The notes below the pieces were generated by a model. That model was not told the DNA's origin. It saw nothing but the letters and a program-made list of their open reading frames with translations, and searched no databases. From DASYSL01 sp036003365 (GTDB lineage: Bacteria > Eisenbacteria > RBG-16-71-46 > DASYSL01): a DNA stretch of 21,374 bases. Numbering within the stretch: position 1 is the stretch's first letter; the number at the start of each line of letters is the position of its first letter. This document shows positions 7,908 to 16,415 of the stretch, piece by piece. The position numbers were made by a program, and so were the translations under genes. The stretch is taken from NCBI GenBank assembly GCA_036003365.1, contig DASYSL010000175.1, positions 1 through 21,374 on the forward strand. The letters are read 5' to 3'.

Positions 7908-8034
7908 GCCGCTGTCCGGTTTCTGGGCAGGTTGGAGACCCAAGTAACACGAGATATGGGACCCGCTCCGGGGTATCATGATCTCGGCCTACAATCCCCC
8001 ATCTCGTTGGCGGCTCGCCCCCCAGTGCTGCTTC

Positions 8035-8055
8035 TCGGGCGTGCAAAGCGCCCGA
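8035..8055. repeat. Inverted repeat in the 231-bp gap before the propeller protein
   Basis: TCGGGCG (8035-8041) and CGCCCGA (8049-8055) form a perfect 7-bp stem around the loop TGCAAAG. It is not followed by a T run, so it is not a good intrinsic terminator. It lies about 80 nt upstream of the TTG 8139 start and could be an mRNA leader hairpin or an operator. I see no gene in 7908-8138 and no convincing promoter, although TACAAT at 7990-7995 resembles a -10 box. Confidence 0.3.
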
Positions 8056-8138
8056 ACGTGGCTCTTTCCGAGCCTTGCTTTCGACCGCGCCGACGGCTCA
8101 TACTTGTTGGCCAAGCGACGTCCCCCCGGAGCGCACAA

Positions 8139-10178
8139 TTGCGTCTGTTTTCGAACGCAGGATTCCTCTTCGCGTGTGGTTTGGCTGTGGCCGTCGCCGC
8201 TTTCTCCCCGCGACCGGCCGTGGCCGTGCTGTCCCTGCAATCTTGGACCTTCGAGCGCCCGAGCTACGGCGCGCTGACCCGCAACATCGCCGATCACTAC
8301 CTGGTCAAGCAGAACGGGCTCTGGCACCTCTTCTATACGAATCTCTCCATGCCGGCCGATTCCGTGCAGTACATCGGCCACGCGGTGAGCACCGATCTGG
8401 TCACCTGGACCGAGCACGCGCCGGTGATCACCGCCTCGCCCGATGCGCCCGACTGGCGCAGCCAGGCGGTATGGGCGCCCATGGTCGCGAGCCTTCCCAG
8501 CGGTGGCTGGGTGATGGCGTACACGGGCGTGAGCAGCATGGCCACGCAACGCATCGGCTTCTTGACCAGCGATGATCTCGAGACCTGGACGCCGCTCGCC
8601 GATTCGTTGCCCTTCGAGCCCGATTCCGCCCGCTACGCGTGGACGGCCACCGCCTACAGCAGCGCGCGCGATCCGCATCTCGTCTATCAGAACGGCATCT
8701 GGCACATGCTGTACTGCGTGCGCCGCATCGACGGCATGCCGTCGATCGGCCATGCCGAGTCCGCCGATCTCGTGAGCTGGACGCACGACGATCCGCTTCT
8801 CATCCAGGGAACCGGCTGGGTGTCGCCCGACATCGAATCGCCGGGGGTCACGTTCTTCGGCGGCAAGACCTATCTCTACTGGGCGCAATTCGCGAACACG
8901 GTCGCGCAGGGCGACTCGCTGCTCGACAATTGGGCTCAGATCCCGAGCACGGTGCTGCCCGCCGGCTCCGCACCCGAGCTGATTCCCAACGGCAACGGAC
9001 TCTTGATGAGCCGCCGTCGGCTCTCCTTGTGCAACAACTTCCAGACCTTCGTCTGGTTCGACACGCTCGACACGTCGATCTATCCGTTCAAGGCGATTCC
9101 TCCCAATCCGATCGCCGGCTTCACCGTGCTGAGCGGAGACGCGTTCGTCGGCCAGCCCTCGTTCGGCGACGGTCAGGCGGACCGCGGCGAGGTTCCGGCC
9201 GATCCGAGCGGCATGTATTGGATGTCGAGCCGCGAGTTCGTTCCCGAGCCGGGAGCGCCGTACACGTGCGGCGAGCAGCGCGGGCCCGAGAAGACGGGCC
9301 TCGTCACGTCCGATCCGTTCGTGCTCGATGGCGACAGTCTCGCGGTGGCCATCCAAGGCGCCAATTCGCCCGATTCCGCGTACGTGGAGCTGCGCGACGA
9401 GTGCACGCAGACCACCATCACCCGCTTCTCGGGCGGAAGCGACATGCTCACCCCGATGAGCGCTTACGTCGGCAATGCGCGTGGCCGCACCGTGACCGTG
9501 CGCATCGCCGACCAGCTCACGCGCCCCGGCGGCTGGATCGGCGTCGACGATCTGGGCGAGCGCGCCTCCGCCGGCCTGGGCGATCCGCCGGCTCCGCCCA
9601 TCGTGACCTGGACGGCGCCCGCGGGCGGCGAGAACCTGCAGCGCAAGAAGCCGTTTCGCATTCGCTACAATGTGACGGGCGGCGGCACCGTGGATTCGCT
9701 CGTTCTTTATCTCACCGATCCGTCGACCTCGGTGCTCTTGCGTCAGCTGACGCTCGCGGTGGGCAGCACGAACACGAACTGGGTGACGCCCGACACGCTT
9801 CTGTACCTCGCGCGGCTGCGCATCGTGGCCTACGCGCACTCGGGGGCGTGGGGCTGCGCCACTTCGAACACCTTCGAGATCGGCGCGCCGACCGGGGTCG
9901 ATCTCGGAGCGCTAGGCGGCCTGCTCCGCGTGAGCTACGACGCGAGCGGCGCGCGCCTGGAAGGGCGGGTGGCGGCTCTGCCGGAGGAAGGCGTGCTCGA
10001 GATCTACGACCTGCGCGGCCGCCGCGTGGCGACGCCGTGGCGCGGTCACGACGGCCAGAGCTTCGCCTTCACCATGGCGCGCGGCGACGACGGCCGCCGT
10101 CTCGCCCCCGGCCTCTACTTCGCGCGCCTGCGCCAGGCCGACCTCGTGTGGCAGGCCAAGTTCGTGCAGTTCCGCTAG
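8139..10178 (+). CDS. Secreted five-bladed beta-propeller protein (GH43/GH32-like) with FlgD/sorting-type C-terminus
   Basis: I start this 679-residue protein at TTG 8139, because GGAG (8128-8131) lies 7 nt upstream and the product then begins with a signal peptide (MRLFSNAGFLFACGLAVAVA, likely cut after AVA at 27-29). The frame is open from 7932, but that would bury the signal. The N-terminal half repeats the blade pattern of GH43/GH32-clan propellers: ADHYLVKQNGLWHLFYT (about 51-67), IGHAVSTDLVTWTEH, RDPHLVYQNGIWHMLYC (Arg177-Asp178-Pro179), HAESADLVSWTHDD and SPDIESPGV with Glu233. Such proteins hydrolyse or bind polysaccharide, but the catalytic set is not proven here. The middle has Ig-like beta stretches. 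The last 90 residues (LEIYDLRGRRV ... LAPGLYFARL ... KFVQF) match FlgD-like or type IX-like sorting domains. Confidence 0.8.
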   Translation: MRLFSNAGFLFACGLAVAVAAFSPRPAVAVLSLQSWTFERPSYGALTRNIADHYLVKQNGLWHLFYTNLSMPADSVQYIGHAVSTDLVTWTEHAPVITASPDAPDWRSQAVWAPMVASLPSGGWVMAYTGVSSMATQRIGFLTSDDLETWTPLADSLPFEPDSARYAWTATAYSSARDPHLVYQNGIWHMLYCVRRIDGMPSIGHAESADLVSWTHDDPLLIQGTGWVSPDIESPGVTFFGGKTYLYWAQFANTVAQGDSLLDNWAQIPSTVLPAGSAPELIPNGNGLLMSRRRLSLCNNFQTFVWFDTLDTSIYPFKAIPPNPIAGFTVLSGDAFVGQPSFGDGQADRGEVPADPSGMYWMSSREFVPEPGAPYTCGEQRGPEKTGLVTSDPFVLDGDSLAVAIQGANSPDSAYVELRDECTQTTITRFSGGSDMLTPMSAYVGNARGRTVTVRIADQLTRPGGWIGVDDLGERASAGLGDPPAPPIVTWTAPAGGENLQRKKPFRIRYNVTGGGTVDSLVLYLTDPSTSVLLRQLTLAVGSTNTNWVTPDTLLYLARLRIVAYAHSGAWGCATSNTFEIGAPTGVDLGALGGLLRVSYDASGARLEGRVAALPEEGVLEIYDLRGRRVATPWRGHDGQSFAFTMARGDDGRRLAPGLYFARLRQADLVWQAKFVQFR

Positions 10179-10185
10179 AGGGCGC

Positions 10186-10677
10186 TTGATTCCTCTGCTG
10201 GTGGTCTGGCTGCACGTCCTCGTCGTCTTTCTCTTGGTGGCCGGCATTCTCGGCCGCGACGTCGTGTACGAGCGCGCGGCACGCGCGAGCGATCTCGCCG
10301 AGATCCGCGCTCTGGTGTCTCTCGGTGGGGTTTTCGAGCGCCGGTTCGTGCGACCGGCGACGACCTACGTGCCGCTCGCCGGCATCCTCGCGGCGTGGCT
10401 CCGGGGCTGGCCGATCCTGGGTTTCCTGCAGGGCGGCCAGGCCAACTGGGTGCTGGCCGCGATCGTGATCTATCTCACCATCATTCCAGTGATCGTGTTG
10501 GTCCTCGTGCCGCGCGGCCGCATCTTCCGGCGTGCTTACGACGAAGCCGTGGCGCGCGGCGCGGTCACTCCGGAGCTGACGCGCGCACTCCGCGATCCCT
10601 GGGTGCGCGCTGCCCGCGTGTACGAGTGGGTCATGATCGCAGTCATTTCCTGTCTCATGATTCTCAAGCCCTTTTGA
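10186..10677 (+). CDS. Small integral membrane protein, DUF2269-like
   Basis: A 163-residue protein with four predicted membrane segments: VVWLHVLVVFLLVAGILG near the N-terminus, a central one around YVPLAGILAAWL, VLAAIVIYLTIIPVIVLVLV, and a C-terminal one around YEWVMIAVISCLMIL. The WLHVL...FLLVAGI opening, the loop with FERRFVRPATT, and the overall size recall the DUF2269 family, whose function is unknown. TTG 10186 follows the previous stop by 7 nt with GAGGG close upstream, which suggests co-transcription with the propeller protein. A start at GTG 10201 is possible but has no ribosome-binding site. It converges on the S9 peptidase, with only 14 nt between the genes. Confidence 0.72.
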   Translation: MIPLLVVWLHVLVVFLLVAGILGRDVVYERAARASDLAEIRALVSLGGVFERRFVRPATTYVPLAGILAAWLRGWPILGFLQGGQANWVLAAIVIYLTIIPVIVLVLVPRGRIFRRAYDEAVARGAVTPELTRALRDPWVRAARVYEWVMIAVISCLMILKPF

Positions 10678-10691
10678 GTCAAGACCCCTGA

Positions 10692-12707
10692 TCAGGGCAG
10701 CTGCGTCATGTGCTTGCGCACCCAGTCCACCCATAGGCGTGTGCGCTCGAGCTGGTGCGCCGGGTCGCGCGGATTGTGGCCGCGGCCGGGGAAGGCGATG
10801 TACTGCGTCTCGACACCGTTGTCCTTGAGCGCGTGGAAATAGGCGAGCGCCTGCGACGAGGGCACGCGGAAATCCTCGAGCAGCGACATGATCAAAGTCG
10901 GGCACTTCACGTTGCGCACATAGGTCACCGGCGACTGCTCGCGATAGAGCTTCTCGCCCTCTTCGGTCCACGGCGAGCCGCCAAGCGGATAACGCACGGT
11001 GACATTGCCGTCGGACAGATTGTACTCGTCCATCCAGTTGGTCACCGGCGCGCCCGCCACCGCGCTCTGCCACTCGCCGGGATAGTTGCCGATGAGCCAT
11101 GTCGTCATGAAGCCGCCGTAGGACCAGCCGGTGGCCGCCATGTTCTTCTTCTGCACGTAGGCGCGCTTGCGCAGCTCGGCGACGCCGGCCATGACGTCGC
11201 GCCCCGGACCGGCGCCCGCGTCCTTGGTGATCGCCGCCTGATAGGCGTTCCCGAGATTGTCGCTGCCGCGATAGTTGGGCTGGAACACGAGCCAGCCCTC
11301 CGCGGCCATGAGCTGCGCCAGCGTGCTGTAGCTCACGCGCGAGGACGCCGTCGGCCCGCCGTGGATCACGAGCACGAGCGGATAGGTGGCCGCCGGGTTG
11401 AAGTTCGGCGGGTAGGCGAGAACGCCGTCCTCGTCATAGCCGTCGTTCTTCCAGGTGACGCGCTCCATGCGGCCCCAGTTCACGTTCTTGGCCCAGGCGT
11501 TGAAATCGGTGAGCCGGCGCGGCTTGGCGCCGCGCGAGTCCATCACGTAGAGCTCGGAAGGACGTGTGGGCGTGGTCGCCGTGAACGCGATCGCGCCCTT
11601 GGACGACGCGGTCACGTCGTAGCCGAAGGCGCCGTTGATCACCAGATCGCCGAGCTCGACCTTGCGCGCCGTGCCGCCCACCGGCTGGATCCACAGGCCG
11701 ACCGACGTGCGATCGTTGGCGGCCACCAGGATCGACTTGCCGTCGGGCAGCCAATCGGCGCCGAAGACGTCGCGATCGATGGCGCGCGTGAGGGTCTTTC
11801 CTTTGCCGCCAAGAGCCGGCGCGACGGAGATCTCGTTCTCCCAGCCCAGGTCGCCGCGGCCGTCGCGCGCCTCGACGTAGAGGATCGACTTGCCGTCGGG
11901 CGCCCACTCGGGATTGTTCTGGAAGCGCTCGGCACCGGTGAGCGAGCGGATGGCGCCCGTGGCCACGTCGACGACGTGCACCGACACGGAGTCGAAGCGG
12001 CCGGTCTCGGGCACCGGCACGCGCGCGAAGGCGATCTGCTTGCCGTCCGGCGACCAGCTCAGGTGCGAAGGCGGGCTGCCCGGAGGCAGCACCAGCTCGA
12101 GGCTCCACGGGCCGCTCGTCAGGCGCTTGGCGTCCCCGTCGAGCGGCTGGATCCAGATGTGCTGCGGGCGAATCGCCGAGCGCAGGAAGATGTCCTGGTC
12201 GCCCATGTCGACGGTCGCGAGGTGCTTGGCTTCGCCCTCTTTCTTGGGCTCCTCGTCCTCGGTGGCGTAGGCCACCGCAAAGCCATCGGGGCGCCAGGAG
12301 TAGTGCGCGACGTCGGTCTTGGAGTGCGTGAGGCGCCGCGCGTCGCCGCCGCCCATGGGCATGAGCCAGATCTGCGTCTTGCCCGAGGTGTCGGGCGCCA
12401 GGAAAGCGAGTGCTTTGCCGTCAGGCGCAAAGCGCGGCTCGGACACTGAACGGCGCTCGAAGGTGAGCTGGCGCACGGTGCCCGTGGCCACGTCCACTGC
12501 GTACAGCTCGGTCTCGTTGCGGTCGTCGCTGTAATTGGGGCGCGAGACGGTGAACGCGATCGTCTTGCCGTCGGGCGAGAAGCGCGGGCCCGAGACGCCC
12601 ACGAGCTTGCGCGCGAGATCGAGCGAGAAGCGCTGCGACTGGGCGCGGGCGGACGGCGCGAGAGCGATCGAGAAGAGCAGAGCGAGGGCGACGAGGCGGC
12701 GGAGCAT
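10692..12707 (-). CDS. Exported S9-family serine peptidase (prolyl oligopeptidase/acylaminoacyl-peptidase type)
   Basis: A 671-residue protein with a signal peptide (MLRRLVALALLFSIALAPSA, cut near ARA-QSQ), so it probably acts outside the cytoplasm on oligopeptides. Residues about 25-400 carry the WD40-like/TolB-type propeller repeats of S9 enzymes (PRFSPDGKTIAF, PRFAPDGKALAF, LSWSPDGKQIAF, WAPDGKSILY, WLPDGKSILV). The C-terminal alpha/beta-hydrolase domain has VIHGGPTAS, the nucleophile Ser529 in GWSYGGF, Asp612 in LLEDFRVP, and His644 in PGRGHNPRD, so the catalytic triad is intact. A Shine-Dalgarno AAGGAG (plus-strand CTCCTT at 12714-12719) lies 6 nt before the ATG. It is divergent from the neighbouring ABC importer, and peptide products could feed that importer, but this is inference. 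Confidence 0.94.
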   Translation of the reverse strand: MLRRLVALALLFSIALAPSARAQSQRFSLDLARKLVGVSGPRFSPDGKTIAFTVSRPNYSDDRNETELYAVDVATGTVRQLTFERRSVSEPRFAPDGKALAFLAPDTSGKTQIWLMPMGGGDARRLTHSKTDVAHYSWRPDGFAVAYATEDEEPKKEGEAKHLATVDMGDQDIFLRSAIRPQHIWIQPLDGDAKRLTSGPWSLELVLPPGSPPSHLSWSPDGKQIAFARVPVPETGRFDSVSVHVVDVATGAIRSLTGAERFQNNPEWAPDGKSILYVEARDGRGDLGWENEISVAPALGGKGKTLTRAIDRDVFGADWLPDGKSILVAANDRTSVGLWIQPVGGTARKVELGDLVINGAFGYDVTASSKGAIAFTATTPTRPSELYVMDSRGAKPRRLTDFNAWAKNVNWGRMERVTWKNDGYDEDGVLAYPPNFNPAATYPLVLVIHGGPTASSRVSYSTLAQLMAAEGWLVFQPNYRGSDNLGNAYQAAITKDAGAGPGRDVMAGVAELRKRAYVQKKNMAATGWSYGGFMTTWLIGNYPGEWQSAVAGAPVTNWMDEYNLSDGNVTVRYPLGGSPWTEEGEKLYREQSPVTYVRNVKCPTLIMSLLEDFRVPSSQALAYFHALKDNGVETQYIAFPGRGHNPRDPAHQLERTRLWVDWVRKHMTQLP

Positions 12708-12844
12708 CGGGGTCTCCTTGGCGGTCGGTGGGAAAGAGAGTCAGGAGAGTAGCGCAGGAAAAGCGGCGATTCCAGCCGGGGACGATGCCCGGTCTGCTAA
12801 GCTGGAGCCTCGCCGAGCCGCGGGACGGACCTGGAGATGCCCAC

Positions 12845-14521
12845 GTGACGCTTCGGCTTCACTTCGCCTCGATTGCCCTGGCTGTACTCCTCCTGGCCGC
12901 GTGCGGCTGCGCGCGCCAGACGCACACCGCCGCCTATGTGCCCGGCCCCGACGGCGGCCCGCCCCGGCGCGGCGGGCACATCGTCTTCGTGCGCGAGGAA
13001 GATCCCGACTACCTCGATCCCGGCCTTTCCTACGGCACCTACTCGGCGCCCCTCGTCGAGGGCATCTTCCACACGCTGCTCGATTACGCACACGAGCCCG
13101 GCCAGGCGGGCGCTGCCCTCGAGCCCGACCTCGCGCAGTCGCTGCCCGACATCCGCGAAGGCGGCACCCTCTATTGCTTCCGCATACGGCCCGAAGCGCG
13201 CTTCGGCGCGCCGTTGCACCGCCACATCACGGCCGAAGACTTCAAGTACGCGATCGAGCGCTTGTTCCGCGTCGCCTCGCCGGGCGTGCCGTTCTATCGC
13301 CACATCGTGGGCGCCGACCACGTGCTCGCCGGACGGGCGACCGCCCTGCCCGGCGTCATCGCGCGCGGCGATTCCTTGTACATCCGGCTGACCGGGCCCG
13401 ATCCGACGTTCATCCACATCCTGAGCATGACCTTCACCGCGCCCGTGCCCAAGGAGATCGCGGAGAAGTACTCGACCACGTTCTCGCAGCACACGGTGGC
13501 CACGGGCCCGTACCAGGTGGCCGAGTTCACGCCGCGCCGGCGTGTGCTCCTCGTGCGCAATCCCGATTACTGGGGGCGGCCGGCGTGGGCCGACACGTTC
13601 GAGCTTCGCCTCGGCGTCACGCAGGCCAACGCGGTAGCGCTCATCAAGCGCGGGCTCGTCGACGGCGGCATGTTCGAGGTGCCGCCGGCCGAGTTCGCGC
13701 GCCTGCGCTCGGACTCGACGTGGGCGCGCCAGATCGACGTCGCCGACGGTCTCGAGACGGATTATCTCTTCGTCAACGTGCGACTGAAGCCGTTCGACGA
13801 CGTGCGCGTGCGCCAGGCGCTCGCCTGGGCGATCGATCGCCGCGCCTTGCTCAAGACCTACTCCGGGAAAGGCATCGTGGCGGGGGAGTTCTGCCCGGTG
13901 GGCATGCCGGGGGCGCGGCCGCTCGGACGCTACCAAGGTCCCGATGTGGCGCGCGCCAAGCGCCTGCTCGCCGAGGCCGGCTATCCGCACGGCTTCGCGA
14001 CCCGCCTCTACGGGTACGCCACCGAGCCCGTGCCGCGCATGCTCGCCATCGTGCAGCAGCAGCTCGCCGACGTCGGCATTCGCGCCGATCTCGACATCGG
14101 CGAGGCCGTCGGCTACACGTCGATGGCCAGCGACACGTCGCGCCACGTGCCGTTCGGCTTCTACGCCTGGACGGCGGATTACATCGATCCGTCCAACTTC
14201 TTCGATACGCTCCTGAACGGGCACCGCATCACCGCCGTCAACAACCAGAACCTGAGCCTGTACGACGATCCCTGGGTGAACGCGCACATCGAGCACGCCA
14301 TGACCGTGGCCGACGACTCGGCGCGAGCCACCGCTTGGCGCGAGATCGACGAGCGCGTGATGGACGAAGCCCCGGTGATCCCGCTCGTCCACGACTTCGA
14401 GAGCCGCCTCTACAGCCAGCGTCTGGCGGGTTGGTACCGCCACATCACGCGCATCATGAAGATCGAGGATCTCTATTTGAAGCAGCCCTCCGCCGCGCCG
14501 GCCGCGGTGGCCACTCGATGA
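12845..14521 (+). CDS. Peptide-type ABC transporter substrate-binding lipoprotein (family 5, DppA/OppA-like)
   Basis: A 558-residue solute-binding protein. I start at GTG 12845: GGAGA (12833-12837) lies 7 nt upstream, and the product then opens with a lipoprotein signal in which the lipobox L17-A18-A19-C20 predicts lipid attachment at Cys20. Longer open frames upstream would bury this signal. Family-5 features include the ligand-domain opening (LDPGLSYGTYSAPLVEGIF), DFKYAIERLF, ATGPYQVAEFTP, VRNPDYWGRPAWADTFELRL, VRQALAWAIDR and the closing APVIPLVHDFESRLYS. The family binds di- or oligopeptides, nickel or other ligands, and the ligand here is not predictable. It leads a three-gene unit, with its stop overlapping the first permease as ATGA. 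Confidence 0.94.
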   Translation: MTLRLHFASIALAVLLLAACGCARQTHTAAYVPGPDGGPPRRGGHIVFVREEDPDYLDPGLSYGTYSAPLVEGIFHTLLDYAHEPGQAGAALEPDLAQSLPDIREGGTLYCFRIRPEARFGAPLHRHITAEDFKYAIERLFRVASPGVPFYRHIVGADHVLAGRATALPGVIARGDSLYIRLTGPDPTFIHILSMTFTAPVPKEIAEKYSTTFSQHTVATGPYQVAEFTPRRRVLLVRNPDYWGRPAWADTFELRLGVTQANAVALIKRGLVDGGMFEVPPAEFARLRSDSTWARQIDVADGLETDYLFVNVRLKPFDDVRVRQALAWAIDRRALLKTYSGKGIVAGEFCPVGMPGARPLGRYQGPDVARAKRLLAEAGYPHGFATRLYGYATEPVPRMLAIVQQQLADVGIRADLDIGEAVGYTSMASDTSRHVPFGFYAWTADYIDPSNFFDTLLNGHRITAVNNQNLSLYDDPWVNAHIEHAMTVADDSARATAWREIDERVMDEAPVIPLVHDFESRLYSQRLAGWYRHITRIMKIEDLYLKQPSAAPAAVATR

Positions 14522-15423
14522 GCGCGGCCACGCGGCGCTTCGTGCGCGACCGCTGGGCCGTGGCCGGGCTCGTCTTCCTGGCCCTGCTCCTGCTCGCAGC
14601 ACTCACCGCGCCCTTCGTCGTGCCGCACCTGCTGCACGCTTCGGCCTACCGGCTCGGCATGATGGACCAGGTGAGCGTGCACGGGCGCGTGACCGACGTG
14701 GTCTCAGACGTGGGCGTGCCCGTCGGCCCCAACCCGAGCTACGGGCTGGGCGCCGATCTCATCGGCCGCGACGTCATGGCGCGCCTCATCTACGGCGCGC
14801 GCGTCTCGCTCCTCGTCTCCACCATGGGCACGTTGCTCGCGGTCCTGCTCGGGCTCGTGGTCGGGCTTCTCTCCGGCTTCTACCGCGGCGCCATCGACAC
14901 CGTGCTCTCGCGCTTCGTCGACGCCATGATGGCGATTCCCATCCTGCTTCTCGCCATCGCGCTCGCCTCCGTCCTGCCCCAGGGCAACGTGTGGACGGTG
15001 GTGCTCATCTTGGGCCTCGTGAACTGGACTTATCTCGCGCGCATCGTGCGCGGCGAGGTGATGTCGCTCCGCGAAAAGGAGTTCGTCGAGGCGGCGCGTG
15101 CCCTGGGCGCCAACGACTCGGTCATCCTGGCGCGCCATCTGGTGCCCAACCTGCTCGGGCCCTTGCTCGTCTTCGGCACGCTCTCCATGGCCGGCAACAT
15201 CCTGCTCGAGAGCGCGCTCTCGTTCCTCGGTGTCGGCATCCAGGCGCCCACGCCCTCGTGGGGCAACATGATCCAGGAGGGCATGGCGTTCTCGAGCGTG
15301 GCCTGGTGGGTGGTGGTCTTCCCGGGCATCGCCATCCTGCTCACGGTGGTGAGCCTGAACCTCGTGGGCGACGGGTTGCGCGACGCGCTCGTGCCCGGCT
15401 CGGGCCAGAGGGTCGGGCGATGA
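14518..15423 (+). CDS. ABC transporter permease, DppC/OppC type
   Basis: A 301-residue inner-membrane permease. It opens with FVRDRWAVAGLVFLALLLLA (the OppC-like N-terminal segment), then GADLIGRDVMARLIYGARVS, the typical DppC linker motif. The binding-protein-dependent transport domain carries the EAA loop EFVEAARALGANDSVILARH that docks the ATPase, and SFLGVGIQAPTPSWGNMI is characteristic of DppC. About six membrane segments are expected. The ATG overlaps the stop of the lipoprotein gene, and its own stop overlaps the next permease, both as ATGA, indicating tight translational coupling. In most Dpp/Opp operons the B permease comes before C. Here the C-type gene is first. Confidence 0.94.
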   Translation: MSAATRRFVRDRWAVAGLVFLALLLLAALTAPFVVPHLLHASAYRLGMMDQVSVHGRVTDVVSDVGVPVGPNPSYGLGADLIGRDVMARLIYGARVSLLVSTMGTLLAVLLGLVVGLLSGFYRGAIDTVLSRFVDAMMAIPILLLAIALASVLPQGNVWTVVLILGLVNWTYLARIVRGEVMSLREKEFVEAARALGANDSVILARHLVPNLLGPLLVFGTLSMAGNILLESALSFLGVGIQAPTPSWGNMIQEGMAFSSVAWWVVVFPGIAILLTVVSLNLVGDGLRDALVPGSGQRVGR

Positions 15424-16373
15424 CCGCGTACATCATCCGGCGCCTCGGTTGGAGCGTGGTCGTGCTCGTGCTCGTGTGCGCGATCACCTTCGTCATCTTC
15501 TTCGCCGTGCCCGGCAATCCGGCCCAGCTCATCGCCGGCAAGTACGCCACCAAGGAGACGATCGCGCTCGTGGAGAAGCGGCTCGGACTGGATCAGCCCA
15601 TGCCGCTCCAGTTCGTGCACTTCGTCACCCACGCCGCCTACGGCGACTGGGGCTTCTCTTACGTGAGCCAGCAGCCGGTGCTCGGCACCATCATGGTCGC
15701 ATTCCCCAAGACACTCTCGCTCACCTTCGGCGCGGTGGTGATCTGGCTTCTGATCGGCATTCCGGCGGGCATCGTGAGCGCGCTCAAGCCGGGCTCGTTC
15801 TGGGACCGCGCCACCATGGTGTTCACGCTCGTCGGCATCTCGGCGCCGGCGTACTGGATCGGCATTCTCTTTCTGCGCTTCTTCGCCGATCGTCTCGGCT
15901 GGTTCCCGCTCGGCGACTACACCGAGATCGGCCAGGGCGGCATGATTGAGTGGGCGCACCATCTCGTGCTGCCCTGGATCACGCTGGCGCTTCTTTACGC
16001 CGGCTGGTACGCGCGCATGACACGCGCCCAGATGCTCGACATCGCGCGCCTGGATTACGTGCGCACCGCGTTCGCCAAGGGGCTGCCCACGCGCGTGGTG
16101 GTCGGGAAGCACATCTTCAGGAACGCGCTTCTGCCGCTCGTCACCATGCTGGGCATGGACGTGGCGTATCTCTTCGGCGGGGCCGTGCTCACCGAGACCG
16201 TGTTCGGCATTCCGGGCATCGGCGGCCTCGCTTGGCGGGCCATCCGCCAGCGGGACCTGCCCATGGTCATGGGCACCGTGCTCTTCGCGGCCATGTTCAT
16301 CGTCGTGGCCAATCTCATCGTGGACTTGCTCTATTTCGCGCTGGACCCGAGGATTCAGAGAGAGACGAGCTGA
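15420..16373 (+). CDS. ABC transporter permease, DppB/OppB type
   Basis: A 317-residue inner-membrane permease and the partner of the DppC-type protein. Family features include the opening YIIRRLGWSVVVLVLVCAITF, FFAVPGNPAQLIAG, LGLDQPMPLQFVHFV with GDWGFSY, the EAA-type loop DYVRTAFAKGLPTRVVVGKH, ALLPLVTMLGMDVAYLFGGA, and ETVFGIPGIGGLAWRAI near the end. The pair should form the channel for the lipoprotein-delivered ligand. The genes for the two ATPases (DppD/DppF) do not follow: an intrinsic terminator comes 4 bases after this stop and an unrelated gene after that. They must be encoded elsewhere, or this importer borrows shared ATPases. Confidence 0.95.
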   Translation: MTAYIIRRLGWSVVVLVLVCAITFVIFFAVPGNPAQLIAGKYATKETIALVEKRLGLDQPMPLQFVHFVTHAAYGDWGFSYVSQQPVLGTIMVAFPKTLSLTFGAVVIWLLIGIPAGIVSALKPGSFWDRATMVFTLVGISAPAYWIGILFLRFFADRLGWFPLGDYTEIGQGGMIEWAHHLVLPWITLALLYAGWYARMTRAQMLDIARLDYVRTAFAKGLPTRVVVGKHIFRNALLPLVTMLGMDVAYLFGGAVLTETVFGIPGIGGLAWRAIRQRDLPMVMGTVLFAAMFIVVANLIVDLLYFALDPRIQRETS

Positions 16374-16376
16374 GCC

Positions 16377-16406
16377 CGGGCGCGCCCTGCCTCGCGCGCC
16401 CGTTTT
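16377..16406 (+). terminator. Intrinsic terminator after the ABC importer operon
   Basis: A perfect 9-bp GC stem, CGGGCGCGC (16377-16385) with GCGCGCCCG (16394-16402), encloses an 8-nt loop and is followed directly by TTTT (16403-16406). It begins 4 bases after the permease stop. The T run is short, so termination may be partial. Confidence 0.78.
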
Positions 16407-16415
16407 CCCGGGGCC

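Noticed and set aside
10686..10697. CCCTGATCAGGG palindrome between convergent genes, considered as a bidirectional terminator
   Set aside because: It has no loop and no T runs, and it overlaps the S9 peptidase stop.
12797..14602. A long minus-strand open frame opposite the substrate-binding lipoprotein, and similar ones at 1262-3004, 7989-9839 and 10755-12449
   Set aside because: All are shadows of recognisable genes on the other strand, kept open by GC-rich codon usage.
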